From positions 3,968,001-4,032,000 of the forward strand of contig JAWPMS010000001.1 of assembly GCA_033344795.1 (NCBI GenBank): 64,000 nucleotides of DNA, given 5' to 3'. This DNA comes from SHLQ01 sp033344795. GTDB lineage: Bacteria; Actinomycetota; Acidimicrobiia; Acidimicrobiales; SHLQ01. The notes beneath the pieces were generated by a model. That model saw nothing but the letters and a program-made list of their open reading frames with translations, did not search any database and had not been told where the DNA came from. Below, one piece after another: positions 42,115 through 51,114 of the stretch. Positions within the stretch are counted from its first letter, which is position 1. Each line of letters begins with the position of its first letter. The translations under genes and the position numbers were made by a program.

Positions 42115-43533
42115 ATGGTGACCGATCGCTACGAGTACAAGAACCTCGTCGCGATCGTCTACATGTCGGCGCTGTTCATACAGATCATGGACTCGACGAT
42201 CATCAACGTCGCGTTGCCGACCTTGGCCGACGAGTTCACTGTCGAGGCCACGGAAATGGACTGGACCGTTCTGTCATTCACGCTCGCGGTCGCGGCGATG
42301 ACTCCAACAGCCGGGTGGTTCGGAGATCGGTTCGGGCTTCGCTCGACCTTTCTTGCATGCCTGTCTGGGTTCGTCGTCGCATCGGTCTTGTGCGGCGCAT
42401 CTCAATCACTCGATCAACTCGTTGCCGCCCGTGCCGTACAAGGAGGTTTTGCGGGAATGATGGCCCCGATCGGCACCGCCTTGCTGTTCGGCGCGTACCC
42501 GATCTCGGAGCGAGCGGATGCTTCGCGCCGAGTGATCACCGTCGTGGTGATCGCGCCAGCGCTGGGGCCGATCGTGGGCGGTCTGTTGCTCGAATTCACG
42601 TCGTGGCGATGGATCTTTTTCGTGAATGTTCCCATGGGGGTCGGAGCCTTCGCCCTCGCCGCCACCCAGCTGCGACGCGACGAACCGATCGACCCGAGTG
42701 CGTTCGACCTACGTGGGTTTCTTCTCTCGGCGGCCGGGCTCAGCTTGCTTGTCTACGGCCTCTCGCGTGGCGGTGAGCTGGGATGGGGCTCACCACAGAT
42801 ATTCGGCAGCTTGCTCGCCTCGCTCGTACTGGTGGTGACCTTCGCATTCGTCGAACTTCGACAGACGAAGCCACTTCTCTCGTTACGACTCTTCCAGAAT
42901 CGTTTGTTCGCAACCGTCACGGTGCTCGCGATCCCTGTCTATGCGGGGTTCATCGCGTTGATCTACCTGCTCCCGCTGCTGCTGCAAAAGGAAGCGGGGT
43001 TCAGTCCGCTTCGGGTCGGCCTGGCCCTCGCCTCCCAGCCAGTGGGCGTGCTGTTGATGACCCAACTCACCGGAAAGATCCTCTACAAGCGGATCGGCCC
43101 ACGTCGGTTGATCGCAATCGGCTCGCTGCTTGCATTCGCGTCTGGGGTCGTCGCATCGCGTTTCGGCAGCGACGTCAGCGTTCTCCTGGTCATCGTCACG
43201 ATGTTGACCCGGGGATTCGGTATGGGCCTGGTGTTCGTGCCGGTTCAATCAGCGGTCTATGCGCAGATCAAACCACGCGAATTGGCACATGCGACTGCAA
43301 TCTTCAGTACGACTCGCCAACTCGCGCCAGCTCTCGGCGTCGCCATTGCCTCGTCGGCCCTTGCAGTGGGCTTTGCTCGAGACGTCGACGATGCAGCGAA
43401 CCGCGTCGACAGCTATCAGCAGGCGATTCTCCTCACCACCGCGTTGTTTCTGCTCGGCGCAGTGCTGGCGTTGTTCATTCGCGACAGCGACGCCGCAGCC
43501 ACGATGGAGCCAGCGAAACAAGCTGGCGCCTAA
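42115..43533 (+). CDS. MFS drug:H+ antiporter, DHA2 (14-helix) family
   Basis: The 472-residue efflux protein begins MVTDRYEYKNLVAIVYMSAL, with motif D1-like MDSTIINVALPTLADEF in the first helix, WFGDRFGLRSTF (motif A) and VVIAPALGPIVGGLLLEF (motif C, antiporter-specific). The DHA2 family exports lipophilic drugs or dyes. ATG at 42115 and ATG at 42076 are both in frame; 42115 fits alignment with family members. It diverges from the hydroquinone-reductase gene, a combination suggesting defence against quinone-like or xenobiotic compounds (inference). Confidence 0.93.
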   Translation: MVTDRYEYKNLVAIVYMSALFIQIMDSTIINVALPTLADEFTVEATEMDWTVLSFTLAVAAMTPTAGWFGDRFGLRSTFLACLSGFVVASVLCGASQSLDQLVAARAVQGGFAGMMAPIGTALLFGAYPISERADASRRVITVVVIAPALGPIVGGLLLEFTSWRWIFFVNVPMGVGAFALAATQLRRDEPIDPSAFDLRGFLLSAAGLSLLVYGLSRGGELGWGSPQIFGSLLASLVLVVTFAFVELRQTKPLLSLRLFQNRLFATVTVLAIPVYAGFIALIYLLPLLLQKEAGFSPLRVGLALASQPVGVLLMTQLTGKILYKRIGPRRLIAIGSLLAFASGVVASRFGSDVSVLLVIVTMLTRGFGMGLVFVPVQSAVYAQIKPRELAHATAIFSTTRQLAPALGVAIASSALAVGFARDVDDAANRVDSYQQAILLTTALFLLGAVLALFIRDSDAAATMEPAKQAGA

Positions 43534-44168
43534 CGTGATCGTTTGATCAGCTTGTCCGCGAGATTTTCCTGGATCAGCCGCCGCACCGCGGTCGCAGCCG
43601 ACGGATTCAGGTGATCGAGCGTGCGCAGCCTCGCCTGGTCCCACTCGCGGACGCGCACCGTGCCTTGCGGGATCACCGTGGCGCTGGCTGGCGTGCCGCT
43701 CAAGAAGCTCATTTCGCCGACGAGATCACCCCTCTGCAGCAGTCCGACCTCTCGACCCTCCACGTCGACAGTCGCACTGCCGTCGAGCACCAGCATCATC
43801 ATCGTTTGAGGCTGTCCCTCGACCGCGAGCGTTCCATCTGCGTATTCAACGGTCTCTCCCATCGTCCACAGAGACTGGAAGTCGAACGGGCCAAGCGTGG
43901 AAAACCACGTCTCGCGGATCTCTTCATCGCCTGGTGTCAGTTGAACACTTCGCTGGCTCTTGATGAATCGAAACCCTTGTGCGGCGTGCAACACACTCGT
44001 CACCGAATTCCAAAAGATCATGGTCCAGTTGTCGGCCATGAAGCCATAGATGACAAACGTGACTCCAGCGACGACGAGTGCACCGCGCAACCAGAGGATC
44101 CGGCGCGTGAACGTCGACGAGACGAGCATGAAATATGCGAGGTTGAGGACGAACGTTGCCGAAATCAC
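43530..44168 (-). CDS. Membrane protein with cyclic-nucleotide-binding-like (Popeye-like) domain
   Basis: The 212-residue protein has three hydrophobic segments in the first 70 residues (FVLNLAYFMLVSSTF, GALVVAGVTFVIYGFMA, WTMIFWNSVTSVLHAA) and then a cNMP-binding beta-barrel. The barrel shows LVLDGSATVDVEGREVGLL and the phosphate-cassette-like GDLVGEMSFLSGTPASATV. There is no HTH, so it is not a Crp-type regulator. This layout (three helices plus cNMP domain) recalls Popeye-domain proteins. The start is GTG at 44168. Function unknown; nucleotide sensing at the membrane is inferred. Confidence 0.85.
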   Translation of the reverse strand: MISATFVLNLAYFMLVSSTFTRRILWLRGALVVAGVTFVIYGFMADNWTMIFWNSVTSVLHAAQGFRFIKSQRSVQLTPGDEEIRETWFSTLGPFDFQSLWTMGETVEYADGTLAVEGQPQTMMMLVLDGSATVDVEGREVGLLQRGDLVGEMSFLSGTPASATVIPQGTVRVREWDQARLRTLDHLNPSAATAVRRLIQENLADKLIKRSR

Positions 44169-44235
44169 TCCGGTCAGGGTAGGTGAGCGAGTACGTGAAC
44201 TTGCGTTCCCTCCGGTTCATTCAACGGGCGTGCGC

Positions 44236-44919
44236 TCATCTCACCCAAGACGCGTTTGACCAGCCCTGCATAGAGAATTGGGAGCCTTCTTCGAGCGGGC
44301 CGGCGATCAGCCGTCGTTCCCACTCAAAGACGTACACGGCGTCGCCATAGGGGAATCGCATGCCTTTGCGCGAGAAATCCCCATTCGTGCTGATCGTTTC
44401 ACCGTGGTCGTAGCGCGCATCGATCGCGACATGCTTTGAGATGCGGTGGCCGTAGTCTGCGTCGACCCACGCCGACGCGCCGATCCAATCATCGACGCCG
44501 TCGGATCCGACGGCGAGTCGCGAAGCGTTGGACGCGGCCCACAAGACTCCAGTCAGCGGCAGCCCACCGGAGTCGACGACTTCCTGACAGACGTGTTCGA
44601 TCGTGTCGATGAACGACTTGTCGTCTTTTCGGCGCGAGGCCGCACTCGAGCCGTCGTGCTCGAACGCCTGCACCGCGAAGCCGAAGTACGGGTTGTCGTC
44701 GTCTGGCAGAGGCTGCGCATGACGCACCTCTCCCGACCAGACGTCGTTGCCCCCTGTCGGCGAGTTCGCACCGCTTCGCTCCAGCAACCCGGTTGGGTGG
44801 CTGTGTACTCTCACCAACCCATCCACGATCCCTACGACGGCGAACCGCAACCCGGGTTCGTCCTCATATTCGTTTGGTTTTTCTATGGTCAGTTGCCATT
44901 CGATCTGTAACCACGCCAT
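44236..44919 (-). CDS. Hypothetical protein
   Basis: The 227-residue soluble protein is acidic, with no recognised domain. ATG at 44919 (MAWLQIEWQLTIEKPNEY) is chosen because GGAGG lies ten bases upstream; a longer start at 45000 adds a lysine/glycine-rich leader. Segments that look structured are RFAVVGIVDGLVRVHSHPTG, YFGFAVQAFEHDG and FPYGDAVYVFEWERRLIAG. Trp and Tyr are frequent. It converges with nothing nearby and lies between a membrane sensor-like gene and a LysE exporter. I cannot assign a function. Confidence 0.65.
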   Translation of the reverse strand: MAWLQIEWQLTIEKPNEYEDEPGLRFAVVGIVDGLVRVHSHPTGLLERSGANSPTGGNDVWSGEVRHAQPLPDDDNPYFGFAVQAFEHDGSSAASRRKDDKSFIDTIEHVCQEVVDSGGLPLTGVLWAASNASRLAVGSDGVDDWIGASAWVDADYGHRISKHVAIDARYDHGETISTNGDFSRKGMRFPYGDAVYVFEWERRLIAGPLEEGSQFSMQGWSNASWVR

Positions 44920-45048
44920 CCCACCAGAACCTCCGCGACGTCCTTTGCCCTTTTTCTTGTCGAGGTAACACTGGCTTTGACCCAGCTTTCTGTCTGACAA
45001 CCACGTGCCAAAACTGAAGCGACAGGGATCACTGCGTCGCGAGGAGTG

Positions 45049-45636
45049 TCACACCAGCAGCAGGACCACCGTGGCGCCGAGCAGGAGACCGAGCGTTCGG
45101 TTGATGAAGGTGACATGACGTTCGTTCTCGACCCAGCGCTGCGCGTATGCACCGGAGAACATCCACGTGAGAATGCAGGGAAGATTGACGATCCAGAACA
45201 CCGCCGTCAGCGAAGCAGCGCCGACGATCACCGTTGCCTCGGTGTCCAGCAACGTGCTCGTGGCCGTCGTGGCCATCACCCATGCCTTCGGATTGACCCA
45301 CTGAAAGGCCGCAGCCTGCAGGAACGTCAACGGCGCAGCGGTTCCTTCGGCCGCCTTGACTCCTGTGGTCGTGAAGATCCGCCATGCGAGATATGTGAGA
45401 TAACAACCGCCGACCGCCTTGAGCACCACTTCCAGGGCGTCATACCGTTCGAAGAGAGTGCCCAGCCCCATGGCAACCAAGAAGATCAAGAAGGCGAATC
45501 CAAGACTGACGCCCGCGACATGGCGCAGCGTTCGGGTCACACCGTGGTTCATGCCAGAAGCCAGGAGCATGAGGTTGTTGGGGCCGGGAGTGATCGATGC
45601 AACGAAGGCCAATGTGATCAGTGCGGGGATGTCCAC
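45049..45636 (-). CDS. LysE/RhtB-family amino acid exporter
   Basis: The 195-residue protein has six membrane segments and the LysE signature near the N-terminus: FVASITPGPNNLMLLASGMN (about 10-30). GVSLGFAFLIFLVAMGLG and WRIFTTTG follow, as in RhtB-like exporters. It exports an amino acid or derivative. The start is GTG at 45636. A TATAGT -10 element lies six bases upstream of it, suggesting leaderless transcription. It diverges from a MocR regulator, the common arrangement for such exporters. Confidence 0.92.
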   Translation of the reverse strand: MDIPALITLAFVASITPGPNNLMLLASGMNHGVTRTLRHVAGVSLGFAFLIFLVAMGLGTLFERYDALEVVLKAVGGCYLTYLAWRIFTTTGVKAAEGTAAPLTFLQAAAFQWVNPKAWVMATTATSTLLDTEATVIVGAASLTAVFWIVNLPCILTWMFSGAYAQRWVENERHVTFINRTLGLLLGATVVLLLV

Positions 45637-45654
45637 TGCCTCACTATAGAGTTA

Positions 45655-45683
45655 TTGGATAAGTGGCAACCTAGCCAATTGGC
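45655..45683. promoter_or_regulatory. Shared lysE/mocR promoter region with ATTGG...CCAAT repeats
   Basis: The 89-base gap between the lysE and mocR starts contains the perfect palindrome GCCAATTGGC (45674-45683) and an upstream ATTGG in inverted relation to CCAAT. MocR regulators commonly bind repeats in such gaps, so this is a candidate binding site for the adjacent product. Confidence 0.4.
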
Positions 45684-45725
45684 CATCGCTGACTCGAACC
45701 ACATCGAGGAGAGGAGACCACCTTC

Positions 45726-47090
45726 ATGACGAACGATGAATTCATCGACGCCATATCGCCATGGCTCTCCCCCACCAACGGCCCCATACGCGCGCATCTT
45801 GCGTTGGCGATCCGGCAGGCCATCGGCACGGGCCACCTTCCCGCCGGCACCCGCCTCCCGCCGGAACGAGTACTCGCACTCGCGTTGCACGTGAGCCGGC
45901 CCACGATCTCGGCCGTCGTCGATGATCTCCGAGCGAGCGGATTGGTCGATTCTCGACAGGGCAGCGGCAGCTGGGTCACGACGGGGCACACACCCTCCCG
46001 CCCATCGATCCCGTTCGTCGAACGTCTCCAGACGAAGGGTTCCATCGACCTTGCAGCTGCGACCGCACCCGATGCCAGCCTCCTGCCACCAATGCGGGTC
46101 GAGAACGCGGACCTACTTGGCGCAGAGCCCGCGAACGGTCTGACCCTGCTCGGACTCGAGCCACTTCGAGAGGAAATCGCTCGCCGGCACCAGCTGGCTT
46201 TCTCGAGCACCCCAGCCGTGAGCCCAGATCAGGTCGTCATCACATCGGGAGCGCACCAGGCACTTGCGCTGGTCGTGGCAAGTCTCGCACCACGTGGCTC
46301 CACGATCCTTGTCGAGGAGACGACCTACGGCGGCGCCATTGACATGATCCACGCCAACGGATGCGTGCCCGTCGGCGTGCCCCGAGACGACAGTGGCGTC
46401 GACCCGGATGCCCTCGCGTCGCTCCTCACGACACATCGGCCGGCGCTCACGATCTTGGTGTCCTCCGTGCACTCCCCGACAGGCACGGTCTCTCCACCGG
46501 AACGAAACCACGAGGTCGCGGCAGTCCTCGCAAGATCTGACTCACAGGTCGTTCTCGACGAGACCTACTCAGATCTCGAGTTCATGCCGACCCGCCGAGT
46601 CCTCGCCGAGGAGCTGGGTTCCGTCGCCATTCGCATTGGGTCGCTCTCGAAGTCACTTTGGACGGGATTGCGCACCGGTTGGATCATTGCTCCACCGAGT
46701 GTGTGCACCTCGATCGGCCGTCAACGTTGGCAACAGTTCGACCTTGGACCCTCGATTCCTGCGCAACTGTTCGCCCTGCAGGCACTCGCACACTTCGACG
46801 ACGTCGTCGAAGTGCGACGAGCCCAACTGAGCGAGCGGTCTCAGTGGTTCGCGCGTGCTCTGGCGATCCAGTTTCCTGAGTGGTCGCTCAGCAGGGTCGA
46901 TGGAGGTCTGGCGGTGTGGGCGAAGTTGCCCGTTGACGGTGCCGAGTTCGCAGCCAACGCTGCTCGCCGAGGGGTGGCGGTGTTGCCTGGATCTGCGTGC
47001 CGAGCCGACGGCTCGGCGACTCCCCACATCCGCTTGTGTTTCGATCGCCCCATCGACGTACTCGAGTCGGCCATCGACCGACTCAGCTGA
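45726..47090 (+). CDS. MocR-type regulator (GntR HTH fused to class I aminotransferase-like domain)
   Basis: The 454-residue protein has a GntR winged HTH at about 20-85 (GTRLPPERVLALALHVSRPT; VVDDLRASGLVDSRQGSGSW) and a PLP aminotransferase-fold domain (about 130-454). The PLP-binding lysine lies in IRIGSLSKSLWTGLRTGW. VVITSGAHQALALVVASL and VVLDETYSDLEF supply the PLP contacts. MocR proteins use PLP or amino-acid adducts as effectors. It diverges from a LysE exporter, so control of amino-acid export is likely. Start ATG at 45726 has GAGGAGAGGAG upstream. Confidence 0.94.
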   Translation: MTNDEFIDAISPWLSPTNGPIRAHLALAIRQAIGTGHLPAGTRLPPERVLALALHVSRPTISAVVDDLRASGLVDSRQGSGSWVTTGHTPSRPSIPFVERLQTKGSIDLAAATAPDASLLPPMRVENADLLGAEPANGLTLLGLEPLREEIARRHQLAFSSTPAVSPDQVVITSGAHQALALVVASLAPRGSTILVEETTYGGAIDMIHANGCVPVGVPRDDSGVDPDALASLLTTHRPALTILVSSVHSPTGTVSPPERNHEVAAVLARSDSQVVLDETYSDLEFMPTRRVLAEELGSVAIRIGSLSKSLWTGLRTGWIIAPPSVCTSIGRQRWQQFDLGPSIPAQLFALQALAHFDDVVEVRRAQLSERSQWFARALAIQFPEWSLSRVDGGLAVWAKLPVDGAEFAANAARRGVAVLPGSACRADGSATPHIRLCFDRPIDVLESAIDRLS

Positions 47091-47093
47091 AGG

Positions 47094-48503
47094 TCAGCCC
47101 ACATCCATTGCGTCATGGGGAAGCGAGCCTCGTGCGGCGCGCAGATAGGCGAAGGGCGTTTCTGCTCGCAGGTTCGACACGCGCGACGTGTAGACATCTG
47201 CGTAGCGTTCGACCTGTCGGGCGAACAGACTCTTGTCATTCCCCGCTCGCATCAGCGGGCCCCAGATCGGGTTGCCGACCTCGCTGGCTTTGCGTGCGAG
47301 GGGGCTGATCTGGTCGTCGAGCCGAGCGGCAGCAGCGGTCACTTTGTTGAGCTCACTCGACACATCGTCGTCGCCGGTACCCATCAGTTTGGCCAAACGC
47401 AGCGCGGCCTGCTGCCGATCGATGCTGACCTTCTTGGCCATCATCGACTGCAGCTGTTGTTGATTGTCTGCAAAGTCGATGGCGTCTCGGATCTCCGACT
47501 CGAGCTCACGGGCGATCAACGCCGTGCGCCAACTCAAGACATCCTTCGTGACGTGCACATCACCGAAGAGGTGATCCCCGACATAGAGAGGTTGCCCTCC
47601 ATCGAGTTCAAGGCTGCTTTCGACGAGCCTCGCATTACCACCGAAGTAGACGTGGCCCTGTTCGAGCGGCCCGTAGTGCGGCAAGAGCAGCGACTCTTCC
47701 TCGTCGACGACCCGATAGATCGGGTTGGTCTCGGTGAAGAAGCTCGGCTTGTTGGCAGAAACGATGACGACATCGAAGAGGCTGCGCCACGTGTCATCAC
47801 CGTCGATGAAGCGGTCGAAACAGTAGGGCATCATCTCGCGGGTGTACGCCCAGTCGGAGTTCGTGATGAGCACGAGCTTCTTGCCAGCAGCGCGCTGCTC
47901 TTGCAGCGTTCCCGCGACGTCTGGGTCGAGGTCAACGAAACGTTGCTTGTCTGCGACGATCGATGCTTTCAGCGCACCGCCTTGGTGAGCAACCGACAGC
48001 GCATCGTCGATCACGCGGTAGACGTCGGCGTAGCTGCGGATACCCGGAAGCCTCTGTCCGTCGAGAACGGCCACCAGCTGGCAAAAGAGGCTCGCACGAG
48101 ACAATTCGAAGAGCGTGTTCATGAACACGAATCGAGGTGAAGAGAGCTCGACGATGGTGCGGTTGTACGCCTCGCGCTGCTGGTCGAAGCTCAGAATCTG
48201 ATTGCCGTGTTGTGCCCGCACCACGTACCCGAACCGGGTTGCCTTCAATAGGTTGCCGAGCTCGAGGTCGAACACGAGACCAACCGTGAACTGTGACTTG
48301 TCGAAGGTGAAGTCTTCGACCGGAAGACCCTTGTCCGCCAACGCGGCGCGGGCGTGTGCGAACACCCCTCCCTCCCACTCGGCCTCGTGGTAGTGAATCA
48401 GGGTGTAGTCCATGTCGTACCCGACGACCGGCACGCCGCGCAGGTTCAGGGTGCGGTTGGCGAAAACACCCCGTTCAGGAGATGGTTGTGCCACTTCGGT
48501 CAT
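47094..48503 (-). CDS. HAD-superfamily 5'-nucleotidase (cN-II/IMP-GMP-type)
   Basis: The 469-residue HAD protein of the cytosolic purine 5'-nucleotidase-like family has GYDMDYTLIHYHEAEWEGG (motif I, Asp-x-Asp-x-Thr), KLVLITNSDWAYTREMM (motif II) and LYVGDHLFGDVHVTK (motif IV). Such enzymes dephosphorylate IMP/GMP or related nucleotides. The C-terminal region (about 370-469) is helical and charged, as in homologs. ATG at 48503 begins MTEVAQPSPERGVFANRTLN. It converges on the mocR gene with three bases between stops. Confidence 0.92.
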   Translation of the reverse strand: MTEVAQPSPERGVFANRTLNLRGVPVVGYDMDYTLIHYHEAEWEGGVFAHARAALADKGLPVEDFTFDKSQFTVGLVFDLELGNLLKATRFGYVVRAQHGNQILSFDQQREAYNRTIVELSSPRFVFMNTLFELSRASLFCQLVAVLDGQRLPGIRSYADVYRVIDDALSVAHQGGALKASIVADKQRFVDLDPDVAGTLQEQRAAGKKLVLITNSDWAYTREMMPYCFDRFIDGDDTWRSLFDVVIVSANKPSFFTETNPIYRVVDEEESLLLPHYGPLEQGHVYFGGNARLVESSLELDGGQPLYVGDHLFGDVHVTKDVLSWRTALIARELESEIRDAIDFADNQQQLQSMMAKKVSIDRQQAALRLAKLMGTGDDDVSSELNKVTAAAARLDDQISPLARKASEVGNPIWGPLMRAGNDKSLFARQVERYADVYTSRVSNLRAETPFAYLRAARGSLPHDAMDVG

Positions 48504-48546
48504 GCACGAAGGATCGCACAGCCGAGACGTCGACGGGGCGAGCCCC

Positions 48547-49437
48547 TCAGAGAAGCGCAGCCACCGCATCGCGCGATGCGGCGATCTCCGCGCTCGACCC
48601 GAAAGGGTTGGCCACGACGCTGGTGGCGCCGGCATCGGCAAAGCGCTGCATTCCGGCTGCGATGTCGTCCGGCGTACCGATGAGAGCCAAGTCCTCGGGG
48701 CCCGCAAGACCCTCGCGATCGAGCATCGCTCGGTAGGACGGAAGCTGTCCGTAGATCACGTACTCTTTGGCCGCCCTCGCACGAGTAGCTTCGACATCGG
48801 AGGTCACACACACGGGAACGGCGGCGATGACCTGTGGCGTCTTGCGTCCTGCGGCCTCGGCTGCAGCGACAATCGTGGGCGCAGTCAGTTCGGCGATCGT
48901 CGCTGGACCGGTCATCCATGTGATCGTTCCATCGGTGAACTTCCCGGCGAGCTTCAGCATCTGCTCACCCAGGGCGGCGACGTACACAGGGGGCGCCGCG
49001 GCCTTGACTCCGAGCTCCCCTCTTCCGGTGACCTTCTCACCTCCATGTGAAACCGCCTCGCCGTGCAGCAAAGGCATCAAGACCTTGAGATAGTCGCTCA
49101 TGTGTTTCACCGGGCGACCGAAATCGAGCCCCCACATACCCTCGACGACAGGTTTGTGCGATAGGCCAACGCCGAGCTCGAGACGGCCATCGCTCACCTG
49201 ATTCACGGTGAGTGCCTGCTGCGCAAGTGCCATTGGATGCCGTGGATACGTGGGAACAACCGCCGTACCCAGACGGATCTCGGGAACGTCGCGGCTGATG
49301 ACCGCAAGAGAGGTGAGGGCGTCGATCGCGAATATCTGCGGAGTCCAAAACGAGGTGAATCCCGCAGTGGCGGCCGCTTCGACATCTGTGCGAAGGCCGT
49401 CGACACTGTCCGCTGAGCCGAAAATCGAGACGTGCAT
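48547..49437 (-). CDS. Luciferase-like (LLM class) F420-dependent oxidoreductase
   Basis: The 296-residue luciferase-family protein begins MHVSIFGSADSVDGLRTDVE. LLM blocks are FTSFWTPQIFAIDALTSLAV, IRLGTAVVPTYPRHPMALA, VSDGRLELGVGLSHKPVVEG and IGTPDDIAAGMQRFADAGAT. The TYPRHP block is typical of F420-dependent mycobacterial-type members (TIGR03564-like). The gene is 43 bases upstream of the 5'-nucleotidase on the same strand. The substrate is unknown. Confidence 0.91.
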   Translation of the reverse strand: MHVSIFGSADSVDGLRTDVEAAATAGFTSFWTPQIFAIDALTSLAVISRDVPEIRLGTAVVPTYPRHPMALAQQALTVNQVSDGRLELGVGLSHKPVVEGMWGLDFGRPVKHMSDYLKVLMPLLHGEAVSHGGEKVTGRGELGVKAAAPPVYVAALGEQMLKLAGKFTDGTITWMTGPATIAELTAPTIVAAAEAAGRKTPQVIAAVPVCVTSDVEATRARAAKEYVIYGQLPSYRAMLDREGLAGPEDLALIGTPDDIAAGMQRFADAGATSVVANPFGSSAEIAASRDAVAALL

Positions 49438-49475
49438 TGGGGTCCTCCCACCGGCGAAGGACCGAGACTATCCGA

Positions 49476-50210
49476 TCAGGGCACACCCGCATTCGTGAGC
49501 GCCTTTGTGCTCGGGGCACCGACACCATCGGAGCGAAACGAGGCGAGCGTCTCCTGCTCGAGACGCTCGAGATGGAGAATGCTGTCGAGAGGTGCTGGTT
49601 GCACCGCAACCATGATTCCTGCTTTGGCGAGTACTCCGAGCTGGATGGCGTGCTGCTCGATCACCGCACGAGTTTCCCACTTTCCAACGCGGTGCACGCG
49701 AAGTGTTGGATGCGTGACGATGGGCGCGGATGATGTCACCAACCACGTGTCATCGTCGAGCAGCGTCATCAGCGCCACCCCAATACTCGTCGATTGCGCG
49801 ACCTGACCGTCGACGAATCGGGACATGACGACGATGGGGCGCGTGAGGGTTGTTCCATCGCTGCTAGCGACCACGACGGTTTCGACCGGCGAGAAACCGT
49901 GGTTGGTGAGCTCTTGCATCGCTGCGGCCGTGCGCTTTTCTGGGCCGCGCAACGTCGGACGCAGTGCCAACTGCTGCGAGAGAAAGAGGTTGAGAAATCG
50001 ACGGCGCAGCAATTGCACGAGCCCAAAGGTGGCCAGGAAGCCAACCACGAGCGTCAGGATCAAACGCGTCGGAGGATGGGACACGAACGCGCCGACAGCG
50101 AACCCGACCGGCAACAGGTTGAACACGGACGCAAGAAGGATCACCGTGCGATGCCGTTCGGCAATCGACCGCTCGCGTCGTCCGACGGGTTGGGGCGCAG
50201 GGAACTCCAC
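49476..50210 (-). CDS. Hypothetical membrane-anchored protein
   Basis: The 244-residue protein has two hydrophobic segments near the N-terminus (TVILLASVFNLLPVGFAVGA and LILTLVVGFLATFGLVQLL), followed by a cytosolic or periplasmic domain. A start at GTG 50210 is chosen because it lies just after the lipoprotein gene upstream; the longer in-frame sequence before it is cysteine-rich and not protein-like. The C-terminal domain contains VVMSRFVDGQVAQSTSIGVA and LRVHRVGKWETRAVIEQHA. No family is recognised. It is co-oriented with a lipoprotein gene ending 64 bases upstream. Confidence 0.65.
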   Translation of the reverse strand: MEFPAPQPVGRRERSIAERHRTVILLASVFNLLPVGFAVGAFVSHPPTRLILTLVVGFLATFGLVQLLRRRFLNLFLSQQLALRPTLRGPEKRTAAAMQELTNHGFSPVETVVVASSDGTTLTRPIVVMSRFVDGQVAQSTSIGVALMTLLDDDTWLVTSSAPIVTHPTLRVHRVGKWETRAVIEQHAIQLGVLAKAGIMVAVQPAPLDSILHLERLEQETLASFRSDGVGAPSTKALTNAGVP

Positions 50211-50274
50211 GTGATCGCTATCGACGCAACAGGCCGCCTGCTTGACACCTATCACCCCTCGCCTGACGCGAACC

Positions 50275-50796
50275 TCAGGCGTCGCAGGTGACGGTTCCCC
50301 ATCCAGGATCGACGAATACGCCAGCGTCGGAAAGCACCCAGCCAGACAGGGAGATTCGCAGGTCGGCGGTGCTGTCTGCCGAGTACAGCTCGGCCGCGGC
50401 CGAATAGATGCTGCACAAACCCTCCGCCTCGTCGGCAGTTGTGGTGCGGACCAGAAAGTGCAGGTCGACGGCTCCACTTCCGTCGATCAACATCGGTTCG
50501 TTGCCAGCGTTCTTCGCGGGCTCGAACCCACGAAGCCAAGACGTCATGACAGCCAGACGATCCTCGAGACCCACGGGAAGGTCGGCAAGTGTGGTCCCCT
50601 CGGGAAGAGCGACCGCTGCATCAGGGGCGTCGAAGGAATCCAGCGGCCCGCCGTCTGTGGGCGTCTCGTCGACGAGCGCCAGCGAGTCTGGGGCGAGCGT
50701 TGGTTCGGCCGAGTTGTCCGTCTCGGGGGTCTCAGACGCGCACGCACTCATGAACAGAGCGAGACCAATCGCTGCGAAGAATCGCCTTCGGCACAT
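50275..50796 (-). CDS. Putative lipoprotein of unknown function
   Basis: The 173-residue protein has a lipoprotein leader: MCRRRFFAAIGLALFMSAC, lipobox FMSAC with the lipidated Cys at 19. An Asp/Glu/Pro-rich linker (about 20-75) follows, then a compact region with AVDLHFLVRTTTADEAEGLC and GWGTVTCDA. The two late cysteines could pair. It is probably on the outer face of the cytoplasmic membrane. No family is recognised. It precedes the membrane protein at 50210 on the same strand. Confidence 0.75.
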   Translation of the reverse strand: MCRRRFFAAIGLALFMSACASETPETDNSAEPTLAPDSLALVDETPTDGGPLDSFDAPDAAVALPEGTTLADLPVGLEDRLAVMTSWLRGFEPAKNAGNEPMLIDGSGAVDLHFLVRTTTADEAEGLCSIYSAAAELYSADSTADLRISLSGWVLSDAGVFVDPGWGTVTCDA

Positions 50797-50847
50797 CTCA
50801 AACCAGTCGGCCCGAACAACTCCACCATGAGCCGTGGACCGTGTTGG

Positions 50848-51114
50848 TCAGACTTCGATGACCGTGACCTGCTTGCGCCGCGACGAGAAGTGTCTGACTA
50901 AACGGAGCAGCGCCATGCCCAAGAGGAGCATTTCGCCAAGCGAGAGGCTCGAACCCGCGCTGCTGTCGGTTGCGCCGAACTTTCGGGCGGTCTCCTCGCT
51001 GACGATGCCCTTCCGTTGTGCCAACTTCAGCGCCGCGCCACCGACGACGGCGACGTCGGCCAAACGGCCTGCCGGGCCGAAGCGGCGAAGAATCCGGTTG
51101 GTGAGGAAATTCAT
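50848..51114 (-). CDS. Small hypothetical protein coupled to the amidase
   Basis: The 88-residue protein starts MNFLTNRILRRFGPAGRLAD and has one or two weak hydrophobic stretches (DVAVVGGAALKLAQ; LGEMLLLGMALLRLV), so it may associate with the membrane. ATG at 51114 overlaps the stop of the upstream amidase (ATGA), supporting it as a real, coupled gene. No family is recognised. The basic C-terminus SSRRKQVTVIEV is notable. Confidence 0.7.
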   Translation of the reverse strand: MNFLTNRILRRFGPAGRLADVAVVGGAALKLAQRKGIVSEETARKFGATDSSAGSSLSLGEMLLLGMALLRLVRHFSSRRKQVTVIEV

